A DNA stretch of 45,480 nucleotides. Origin: Bacteroidales bacterium (GTDB taxonomy: Bacteria; Bacteroidota; Bacteroidia; Bacteroidales; TTA-H9). Positions 1 through 7,086 of the stretch are shown here, piece by piece; position 1 is the first letter of the stretch, and the number at the start of each line of letters is the position of its first letter. A program made the position numbers and the translations under genes. Below the pieces are notes generated by a model. That model worked only from the letters and a program-made list of their open reading frames with translations, ran no database searches and was not told the origin of the DNA. The stretch is from NCBI GenBank assembly GCA_028689615.1, contig JAQVCV010000036.1, positions 1-45,480 of the forward strand. Direction: 5' to 3'.

Positions 1-585
1 GAAAGTGAAAGGGGCAAGAGGATCAAGTTTCACATAACCACTATACACGCCATTGCCGAGAGGAGACTCTATTTTCTGAGTTGCACCCGAGCTTAGCAGG
101 TCAAGACGCGGCAGTCCGTAAAGGGTAACTAAAGCAGATTTTGTGGCGGAATAGTAGTCTTTCTTTACAGGGCTTGTAGCACCGCCATGATCCACCACCA
201 ACATTGCTTTAATTCGAAAATCAAGGTCAGATTGCTGGTCAGCGGGGAACTTTTTAACCAAAATACCATTCAAATCGCTCACCGAGATTTTAAATGACGG
301 TACCACGTCGGAGGCTATTGAAACCACATCAGCAAAGTTATTATCCTTTGCACAAGCTTCGAGGCTATAGGTGGCGGATGCCTGAAATCCGGGATCCATC
401 TCGGTACCCTCGAATGACAATATATTTAAACCATTGATGCGCTGAAGATTAAGATCAGGCATGACTGTGAGGGTCGGGGCAACCGGATTATCGGACATCA
501 CCACTTTATCACCATCCTTTTCACAGGCAGTGAAGAGACCCACAGCTCCAATGAGAAACAGCGAAAATATGCTAATTTTTTTCAT
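1..585 (-). CDS. susE: SusE-like outer-membrane lipoprotein, 3' end cut by window edge
   Basis: The 195 readable codons start at the ATG at 585 and run off the left edge. The N-terminus is a lipoprotein signal, with the lipobox LFTAC and Cys21 as the acylated residue, followed by acidic residues (EKDGD). A Bacteroidota SusE-type N-terminal domain follows, with PTLTVMPDLN and then SFEGTEMDPGFQASATYSLE. SusE proteins are surface glycan-binding lipoproteins that help SusC/SusD capture malto-oligosaccharides. Position supports the call: it lies 24 bases downstream of the susD stop on the same strand and is surely cotranscribed with susC and susD. The C-terminal starch-binding modules are outside the window, so SusE versus SusF and the exact ligand cannot be decided. 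Confidence 0.82.
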   Translation of the reverse strand, partial: MKKISIFSLFLIGAVGLFTACEKDGDKVVMSDNPVAPTLTVMPDLNLQRINGLNILSFEGTEMDPGFQASATYSLEACAKDNNFADVVSIASDVVPSFKISVSDLNGILVKKFPADQQSDLDFRIKAMLVVDHGGATSPVKKDYYSATKSALVTLYGLPRLDLLSSGATQKIESPLGNGVYSGYVKLDPLAPFTF

Positions 586-609
586 TTATCTAAACTATTA
601 ATTAAATTA

Positions 610-2253
610 TTAATAACCAGGATTTTGAACGAGGTTAGGATTAGCTGAAATCTCTGCACCGGGAATAGGAAATACGTTGAAGGTAGCCGGTGTGGCAACA
701 CCATTGGCTGCTCCCCCTTTCCAAACCCAGAGATAATTTCCACCAGTAAAGGCTCCAAAACGAATAAGGTCGGTACGACGAAGTCCTTCATAATAGAATT
801 CACGACCACGCTCGTCAAGGATGAATTGGGCAGTCAGATCAGCCGTGGTAATGTTTCCTGTGGCGTCTCCAAAAGCTCTTTCTCTGATTACATTAATATC
901 ATCAACAGCAGCCCCAAGGTTACCTGTTCTAAAATTAGCCTCAGCCCTCATCAGGAAAGCATCGGCATAGCGGAAGATGGGGAAATCGGTAGAGGCAAAA
1001 GCCGGGTTGTAGTTAGCAGCCTCTGAACCATCAGTATTGCGGGCAGTAAATTTATATACGCCAATGCCATAGTCACCGCTTAATGATGCACTTGGTATCT
1101 GAGGGCTCTTCTTCACGCGCAAAAACACACGTTTGTCTTTGCTGGTAGTGAAGAAAGGATCGGTATCGTAGGGAACAGGCCCATTACCATAAGTAGCCAG
1201 AGTATCAATCATAACATTAAGGAAATTCACGCGGGCACGGTTACCGTTCCAGTTTGTATTGGAAGTCAGTCCATGGAAATCTTCAGCACGCAGGTATTGT
1301 GCATCACTGCTTGACTCAATGATAAAGGTAGTACCCACATAACCTTGAATATTAATACCATCCTGAGCCCAGGCAAAAATCATTTCAGGATTGCTATAAC
1401 CATCGTTATCGGCGGAAAAATTCTGACGATAGTTTGATGCCAATTGGTATTTCCCGCTGTTGATCACCTTGTCGGTATAGGTTTTCACTTTTTCCCACTG
1501 AGGGGTGCCGGTATAAACTTCAGCATTGAGGTACAAACGCGAAAGAAGCATCCAGCAAGTCCCTTTGTCGGCTTGCGGATAGCTTGAGCCAGGTTCGCCA
1601 AGTGTTGATTCGATAGCAATCAATTCAGATTCGATGTAATTATACAACTTTGTACGAGCTGTCTGGAAATCGGTATCGAGTTGTTTGGGGAAGAAGTTTC
1701 CAACCACATCGTCCTCAGTGGTAAACGGAGGATTTCCAAACAGATCGAGGAACCAATAATAGGCCAGAGCCCTTAGGAAGCGAGCTTCAGCACGGTATTT
1801 AATGATATTTGGATCGGTAGCCTCTTTGGTAATTCTCAAATAATCGTTAGCATAAGTAATGCTCAATCCTAAGCGCTGGTATAGAGCGGTAAGGAAAGGA
1901 TTGTTCGAGCTCCAGGTCTGGGTATTCAGGTCGGCAATACCCACGTCACCCCATGCACAGATGGCTTCGTCGGTAGTAATTTCTTGAACGTTCCAGAAAG
2001 CGCGCATCGTGGTGAAGAAATTCTCATCAGAGGCAGCGATATCAGGCCCCTGATTATCTCCAGGCCCTTGTCCGGCGATAATAAAACTGGCATATATTTT
2101 TCCTAACACCTGCTGGGCGTAAAATGGATCATCGTTGATATTAGGAGCCATCACCGAATTGGGGTCTTCGGGCTTCACATCAAGATCCTTCATACATGAA
2201 GTGGCCATCAGAATGGTTGCCAGCACTCCTATGATAAACAGAGTCTTTTTCAT
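610..2253 (-). CDS. susD: SusD/RagB family outer-membrane glycan-binding lipoprotein
   Basis: This is a 547-residue lipoprotein, a typical SusD length. The signal peptide ends in the lipobox MATSC, with Cys20 lipidated. The body is helical and TPR-like, with the family's hallmark segments: RAEARFLRALAYYWFLDLFG around residue 155, a repeat of helical pairs after residue 230, and the C-terminal block FILDERGREFYYEGLRRTDLIRFG. That block is the very conserved RagB/SusD ending. SusD caps the SusC barrel from outside and delivers oligosaccharides to it. The gene lies 21 bases downstream of susC and 24 bases upstream of susE. The neighbouring LacI-type regulator and GH13 amylase suggest an alpha-glucan ligand; this is inferred from context, not from binding residues. 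Confidence 0.95.
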   Translation of the reverse strand: MKKTLFIIGVLATILMATSCMKDLDVKPEDPNSVMAPNINDDPFYAQQVLGKIYASFIIAGQGPGDNQGPDIAASDENFFTTMRAFWNVQEITTDEAICAWGDVGIADLNTQTWSSNNPFLTALYQRLGLSITYANDYLRITKEATDPNIIKYRAEARFLRALAYYWFLDLFGNPPFTTEDDVVGNFFPKQLDTDFQTARTKLYNYIESELIAIESTLGEPGSSYPQADKGTCWMLLSRLYLNAEVYTGTPQWEKVKTYTDKVINSGKYQLASNYRQNFSADNDGYSNPEMIFAWAQDGINIQGYVGTTFIIESSSDAQYLRAEDFHGLTSNTNWNGNRARVNFLNVMIDTLATYGNGPVPYDTDPFFTTSKDKRVFLRVKKSPQIPSASLSGDYGIGVYKFTARNTDGSEAANYNPAFASTDFPIFRYADAFLMRAEANFRTGNLGAAVDDINVIRERAFGDATGNITTADLTAQFILDERGREFYYEGLRRTDLIRFGAFTGGNYLWVWKGGAANGVATPATFNVFPIPGAEISANPNLVQNPGY

Positions 2254-2274
2254 ATTTGTATCAATTTTTAGGTT

Positions 2275-5250
2275 TTAGTAACTTAAGCTAACTCCAAGTA
2301 AAAATGTACGGGGACGCGGATAAAAATTGTTGTCAATTCCACCGGGTACCTCGGGGTCAATACCGCTGTATTCGGTAATGGTGAAGGCATTCTGCAAGGT
2401 GAAGCTCACACGGGCATTCACACCTTTTGCAATATTATCGAACTTGTAGCCGACAGATACGTTGTCCATCTTAAAGAATGAGGCATTCTCAACAAAATAA
2501 TCGCTGGTAAACTGACGTTTTACAAACTGAGTCTCATCCAAATACTTAGGCATATTGCGCCAGTATCCTATCTGGTACATTTGATCGTAAGAAGCTCCAG
2601 CTGCCACCTGGTTATACACGTAGTTACCAAGGCTTACCCGTGAGGAGAAGGAGGCATCGAAATTCTTGTAGCTGAACCTGGCCGAGAGACCCATCAACAC
2701 ATCAGGAGCCGGGTTATGATAAATATACTTATCGTTGTTATCGCCATTCACGGTTCCGCCATCACCAGAAAGGTCAACATACAACCCTTCGATTGGTTTG
2801 CCGTTGGCGTCGTAAACCTGCTGATTCACGAAGAAAGAATAGGCCGGATAACCCACGCGGGTAACTTGCTTCTGACCAGTAAATGCATCGCCATAAAGCA
2901 CGCCAATAAAATCGGGATCATCGGAAATCAACAATTTGGTGATTTCGTTCTTATTATAGGTAAGGTTAAACCCGACATTGAGCGACATATCTTTAGTAGA
3001 TACAGGAATAGCATTTAATGATAACTCAACACCCTGGTTCTCCAGGCTTCCCACGTTAGTTAGCAGTTGATTCGAGAAATTGCTGCCAGTAGGTACAACG
3101 ATGGTATTGAGCAGATCATCGGTTGTCCTTTTATAGACTTCAATACTGCCTGATAGTCGGTTATCGAAGAAACCAAAATCCAAAGCAAGGTTCAAGGTGG
3201 TAGTTTCTTCCCATTTGATGTTAGGATCGTAAGGAATAGGACGAAGGGTAGGGATGAAAACACCATTAATCATATAATAGGAGCCTTCGGCAGAAGCAAT
3301 ATAACGCGACAGGTAAGGATAGTCCAATCCTATCTCTTGCTGTCCGGTAACACCCCATCCTAAGCGCAATTTCAAATCGGAGAGTTTGCTAAAATCTTTC
3401 AGAAAACCTTCCTGATTAATTCTCCAGGCTAACGCGGCTGAAGGGAACAAGCCCCAGCGATTGCCATCGGCGAACCTCGAAGAACCGTCGTTACGAACGG
3501 TAAGGGTAAGCAGATACTTCTCCATAAATGTATAATTAACACGACCAAAGAAGGATACCAGATAGTTTTCAGTAATCTGTCCTGTTTTAGTAGGCTTAAC
3601 ATAAGGATGAAGAGCCCCTTCTGTAGTATCTGTACCATATCCTTCTGTAAAAGAAGAGTTTTCGAGGCGGAAATGCTGCCATGAATAACCTGCAGTAGCA
3701 TCAATCTTACTGCTTATATTTTCCAGATCAGCATTATAACTCAAGTAGAAATCAAGAAGGTCGTTGTATCTTTTCGACTCGTAATTATTAATTCTCCCCC
3801 AATAAGTTCCAGTCAGGGTGCTTGGAGAGGTAGTGGGTCGATTGTTATGTCCTTCACCTTTCGAGTAATCTGTGGCTAAGTTGAGGTTAGCTTTAAGCCC
3901 TTTCATGAAAGGCAGTGCATAGTCGAATTGGATGTTGCCTAAGATGCGAGTTACGTCGGAAGTATTATCAACTGCCAGCGCTTGCTCAACGGGGTTAGCC
4001 GTTCCAAGGTTGGCTCCGTAGGTAGGCCATTGGTAATAACCGGCCGTAGCTGAATTACCGTCCATTATCAACTGACTGGGATCCATAGCAACAGCATTTC
4101 CAACTGCACCTGCATCACCAAAATTGTTTTTAGTGCTCATCCCCTTAAGGTTGATATTCACTTTCAATGCATCATCTAACAGCGAAGGATTCACACTTAA
4201 AGACCCGGTAACACGCTGCATGTCTGTGTTTTCCAGGATACCGTTCTGATCGGTGTAACCAATAGAAGCACGATAAGGAACCGATTTGATTGCTCCCGTT
4301 ATTCCCACGTTGTGGTCCATCGAAAAGGCATTGCGGAAAATTTCCTTCTGCCAGTCAGTGTTTTGCTGACCAAGCAGATGATAATTATCCACACCATACA
4401 AATCTTTATGATCCAAAGCAATCTGACGAATCTGGTCGCCAGAAAAAACATCTACATACTTTACAGGAGCTGATATAGAAGCAGTTCCGTTGTATTCGAT
4501 GCTGATGGGCTTCGAGCCGGCGGTACCTTTTTTGGTCGTGATAATAATAACACCGTTTGATGCCCGTGATCCATAAATAGCAGTAGCAGAGGCATCTTTT
4601 AACACTGAAAAGGACTCAATATCGTTTGGATTGACAAACGCCATGAAGTTAGACCCTCCAGATACGTCACCATTACTTATTGGCACCCCATCAACAATAA
4701 TCAGGGGGTCGTTCGAAGCATTTAGCGATGATCCGCCACGAATGCGGATGGTAGAACCTGAACCAGGAGCACCGGTAGGATTGGTTACAACAACTCCGGC
4801 AGCTTTACCCACCATGAGTTCTTGTGCAGATGTTATAGCCCCTTTGTTGAAATCTTTGGAGCTAACAACGGCAACTGAACCGGTGGCGTCTTTTTTCTTG
4901 ACGGCACCGTAACCAATGATCACTACCTCGTCGAGGGCGGTCACTGATGGGGCGAGAACAACATCAATTGTTGTTTGACCGGCTACCACAATCTCTTGCG
5001 AGGTGTAGCCGATGAAGGTAAAGACAAGGGTGGCTCCCTTGTTCACGTTGATGGAATAATTTCCGTCAATATCGGTGATGGTACCGCTTGTTGTGCCTTT
5101 TACAGCAACGGTTACACCGGGCAACGTTTTTCCATCGTTAGCGTCCGAAACCTTACCCGAAACTTTCATCTCCTGGGCGAATCCCGGGAGGGTGATGGCC
5201 CAGACAAGGCAAAGCAGCAGAACTTTCAGCAATGTAGCATGCTTCTTCAT
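2275..5250 (-). CDS. susC: SusC/RagA family TonB-dependent outer-membrane transporter
   Basis: The 991 residues begin with a signal peptide ending near GFAQ (residue 25). A carboxypeptidase-regulatory-like domain follows (about 28-105, VSGKVSDANDGKTLPGVTV). A TonB box is seen at DEVVIIGYG. The plug domain includes the SusC-specific block SGSTIRIRGGSSLNASNDP, and a large beta-barrel ends in FLLGVSLSY with the aromatic C-terminus expected of an outer-membrane protein. Members import oligosaccharides across the outer membrane using TonB/ExbBD energy, with SusD as lid. It is the first gene of the leftward susC-susD-susE operon. The likely promoter and a candidate LacI-type operator lie about 190-230 bases upstream, so induction by a sugar ligand is likely. 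Confidence 0.96.
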   Translation of the reverse strand: MKKHATLLKVLLLCLVWAITLPGFAQEMKVSGKVSDANDGKTLPGVTVAVKGTTSGTITDIDGNYSINVNKGATLVFTFIGYTSQEIVVAGQTTIDVVLAPSVTALDEVVIIGYGAVKKKDATGSVAVVSSKDFNKGAITSAQELMVGKAAGVVVTNPTGAPGSGSTIRIRGGSSLNASNDPLIIVDGVPISNGDVSGGSNFMAFVNPNDIESFSVLKDASATAIYGSRASNGVIIITTKKGTAGSKPISIEYNGTASISAPVKYVDVFSGDQIRQIALDHKDLYGVDNYHLLGQQNTDWQKEIFRNAFSMDHNVGITGAIKSVPYRASIGYTDQNGILENTDMQRVTGSLSVNPSLLDDALKVNINLKGMSTKNNFGDAGAVGNAVAMDPSQLIMDGNSATAGYYQWPTYGANLGTANPVEQALAVDNTSDVTRILGNIQFDYALPFMKGLKANLNLATDYSKGEGHNNRPTTSPSTLTGTYWGRINNYESKRYNDLLDFYLSYNADLENISSKIDATAGYSWQHFRLENSSFTEGYGTDTTEGALHPYVKPTKTGQITENYLVSFFGRVNYTFMEKYLLTLTVRNDGSSRFADGNRWGLFPSAALAWRINQEGFLKDFSKLSDLKLRLGWGVTGQQEIGLDYPYLSRYIASAEGSYYMINGVFIPTLRPIPYDPNIKWEETTTLNLALDFGFFDNRLSGSIEVYKRTTDDLLNTIVVPTGSNFSNQLLTNVGSLENQGVELSLNAIPVSTKDMSLNVGFNLTYNKNEITKLLISDDPDFIGVLYGDAFTGQKQVTRVGYPAYSFFVNQQVYDANGKPIEGLYVDLSGDGGTVNGDNNDKYIYHNPAPDVLMGLSARFSYKNFDASFSSRVSLGNYVYNQVAAGASYDQMYQIGYWRNMPKYLDETQFVKRQFTSDYFVENASFFKMDNVSVGYKFDNIAKGVNARVSFTLQNAFTITEYSGIDPEVPGGIDNNFYPRPRTFLLGVSLSY

Positions 5251-5332
5251 AAAACTGGTTTTAGTTGAAATTAAACATTTAGGTGGTATATAATTTGAAA
5301 TTGTGCATCCCCAGAAGGGATTGAGGGTTTGC

Positions 5333-5356
5333 CATACTCCCTTCAGGGAGGATATG
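5333..5356 (-). promoter_or_regulatory. Hairpin in the susC 5' leader
   Basis: CTCCC (5337-5341) and GGGAG (5346-5350) pair around a TTCA loop. CATA (5333-5336) and TATG (5353-5356) extend the stem past a two-base bulge. If transcription starts near 5434, this lies in a leader of about 184 bases. There is no U-tract, so a terminator is unlikely. It may affect mRNA stability or be a target for a small RNA. Low certainty. Confidence 0.35.
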
Positions 5357-5440
5357 ACACATCAATACGTTTAATTAAGTTTCCTGTTCTCATATGTATT
5401 TATTTATACTTACAATCTTCTCAAAAACACCGATTCAGAT

Positions 5441-5448
5441 CAAAATTA
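5441..5448 (-). promoter_or_regulatory. Predicted susC promoter -7 element
   Basis: Read on the minus strand, the sequence is TAATTTTG, a full match to the Bacteroidota -7 consensus TAnnTTTG. It would start transcription near 5434. The candidate operator at 5468-5479 lies about 20 bases upstream, over the -33 region, which is a sensible place for a regulator. No convincing TTTG -33 box was found. Confidence 0.5.
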
Positions 5449-5467
5449 GTACAACTATTCTCATTTT

Positions 5468-5479
5468 GCAACCGTTTGC
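5468..5479. promoter_or_regulatory. Candidate LacI-family operator near the susC promoter
   Basis: GCAACCGTTTGC matches the perfect palindrome GCAAACGTTTGC found at 5836-5847 in 11 of 12 positions. A central CG flanked by inverted half-sites is typical of LacI/GalR/CcpA-type operators. It sits just upstream of the predicted susC -7 element, and the divergent neighbour encodes a LacI-family protein. Binding is inferred, not shown. Confidence 0.6.
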
Positions 5480-5823
5480 AAAACATCCGGCACTTTGCAC
5501 ATCAAACAAATTCACCTGAAATGAGTTTATAGAAAAAACACCAAAATCCACATACTTCTTTCAACATGTTATTTAACAATACCTTAACCATCAACTCATC
5601 TTTGATGTTAAGGCCCATGGAAACAACTGTTGTAAGAGTAATCTACAACATTTCACTCATACAATTCTGTTTATCAGTGCATTTACAACAAAAAAAGAAC
5701 TGGTTCCTGTTCGGGTGCAAAATCTTTTTAAAGAATGCTTACGGGAAACAATTTTACGAAAAAACAACATTCAAAACACAATCTTTTAGGGTTGAAAGTC
5801 AACTTTTTGTCATATTTTTTTGC

Positions 5824-5847
5824 GCAAACGTCTTCGCAAACGTTTGC
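5824..5847. promoter_or_regulatory. Candidate LacI-family operator pair (one perfect palindrome plus a half site)
   Basis: GCAAACGTTTGC at 5836-5847 is a perfect 12-base palindrome. Directly before it, 5824-5835 reads GCAAACGTCTTC, repeating the left half-site with a 12-base period. The site lies about 120 bases upstream of the predicted promoter of the LacI-family gene and 368 bases from the matching site at 5468. The rest of the 763-base gap (5251-6013) is AT-rich and contains no gene that I can support. Confidence 0.65.
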
Positions 5848-5965
5848 AAACTCACTTAAAAATGAAAAAAGATTCCAGCCTAAACCGAAACATGACTGTT
5901 CGTAGGTAAATCGCTTAATTGCTCCATTTGTCAAAAACTTCTTTGGCGGCTTAACAAAAAGACTG

Positions 5966-5973
5966 TATATTTA
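5966..5973 (+). promoter_or_regulatory. Weak predicted promoter for the LacI-family gene
   Basis: TATATTTA matches TAnnTTTG except at the last base. It is 41 bases upstream of the ATG at 6014. This is the best candidate in the stretch but is not strong. Confidence 0.35.
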
Positions 5974-6013
5974 CCGTCTGAACTGTGTTTCACCGATCAA
6001 AACCCCAACTGTC

Positions 6014-7027
6014 ATGATCAAATCACACCTCATCTCTATCAACGATATAGCCCGGGCTTTAGGCATCTCTCCCAGTACGGTTTCCCGCGCGTTAAAAGAC
6101 CATCCTGACATCAGCACTGAAACTAAAAAGCAGGTTCAGGCCTATGCCGAGAAGGTAAACTACCGCCCCAATGCTCTGGCTTTAAGCCTTAAACGTCAAC
6201 GATCGAACACACTAGGGCTTATCATTCCTGAAATTGTTCACCATTTCTTCTCATCTATCATCAGCGGGATTGAAAGTGTGGCTTATGCAAAAGGCTACCG
6301 CGTAATCATTTGCCAATCGAACGAAGATTATAAACGGGAGGTCATAAACGCGCAGGCCTTGCTCGACAACAGAGTGGATGGTGTGTTGGCTTCTGTAAGC
6401 AAAACCTCACACGACTGGGGGCATTTTAAAGACCTTATTGACAGCGGCATACCCATTGTTTTCTTCGACAGGGTTTGCGAAGAGGTTGAGACAGACAGGG
6501 TGGTTTCCGACGATCTGGAAGCATCGCATTTGGCCACATCACACCTTATTAATACAGGGCGCCGAAAAATCTTGCATCTGGCATCGCCCGAACACCTTCC
6601 CATCGGCAAGTTGCGACGTGAAGGCTATCTGCAGGCTCTTCAGGAGCACGGCATCGAGCCAAACCCTCAATACATAATTCAATGCGATACCAGAGAAGAG
6701 GTTAAAGCTCACAGCCACGAAATATTAGCCCTTGCCCCCGAAATCGACGGCATCTTCACTGTTAACGACTTTACAGCTATTGCCGTTATACAACTTCTGC
6801 AGGAAAACGGATTCACGGTTCCCGATCAAATTGCTGTAACCGGTTTCGGTAACGATCCGATTGCCAGCATTGTTTCACCCTCGCTCACAACAGTAGAGCA
6901 AAAGGGGTTCGAGATGGGGCAAAATGCTGTTGAAATGCTGATTAAACGCCTGGAGAACCCAACTGCCTTCATCGATTTTAGAACCGTAACAATTGGCACC
7001 TCGCTGGTAAAAAGGCGCTCAACTTAA
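6014..7027 (+). CDS. LacI/GalR family transcriptional regulator of the adjacent sus locus
   Basis: The 337-residue length is typical of the family. The N-terminal HTH is clear at residues 8-28 (SINDIARALGISPSTVSRAL), including the hinge-linked pattern VNYRPNALALSLK near residue 55. A periplasmic-binding-protein-like sensor domain follows (LGLIIPEIVHHFFSSIISGI, then VDGVLAS, PIVFFDR, and GFGNDPIASIVSPSLTTVEQ). Members bind palindromic operators with a central CG and respond to a sugar or sugar phosphate. The gene is divergent from susC and 59 bases upstream of the GH13 gene, so it most likely controls both. GCAAACGTTTGC-type sites in the intergenic region are the obvious targets. The inducer is unknown; a maltodextrin or derivative is a guess from context. 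Confidence 0.93.
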   Translation: MIKSHLISINDIARALGISPSTVSRALKDHPDISTETKKQVQAYAEKVNYRPNALALSLKRQRSNTLGLIIPEIVHHFFSSIISGIESVAYAKGYRVIICQSNEDYKREVINAQALLDNRVDGVLASVSKTSHDWGHFKDLIDSGIPIVFFDRVCEEVETDRVVSDDLEASHLATSHLINTGRRKILHLASPEHLPIGKLRREGYLQALQEHGIEPNPQYIIQCDTREEVKAHSHEILALAPEIDGIFTVNDFTAIAVIQLLQENGFTVPDQIAVTGFGNDPIASIVSPSLTTVEQKGFEMGQNAVEMLIKRLENPTAFIDFRTVTIGTSLVKRRST

Positions 7028-7059
7028 CATGGGAATTGCTTTTGGCGTTAGATTTATTA

Positions 7060-7067
7060 TACCTTTG
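7060..7067 (+). promoter_or_regulatory. Predicted promoter -7 element of the GH13 gene
   Basis: TACCTTTG is a full match to TAnnTTTG. TTTG at 7041-7044 lies 19 bases upstream, as expected for the -33 box. Transcription would start near 7074, giving a leader of only about 13 bases. The GH13 gene can therefore be expressed separately from the regulator gene. Confidence 0.65.
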
Positions 7068-7086
7068 CAGGCAAACCTAACGCTAT

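Noticed and set aside
7064-7075. TTTGCAGGCAAA as another operator of the LacI-family regulator at the GH13 promoter
   Set aside because: The half-sites are in the opposite order to GCAAAC-GTTTGC, and the left half is part of the common TACCTTTGC promoter sequence, so it is probably coincidental.
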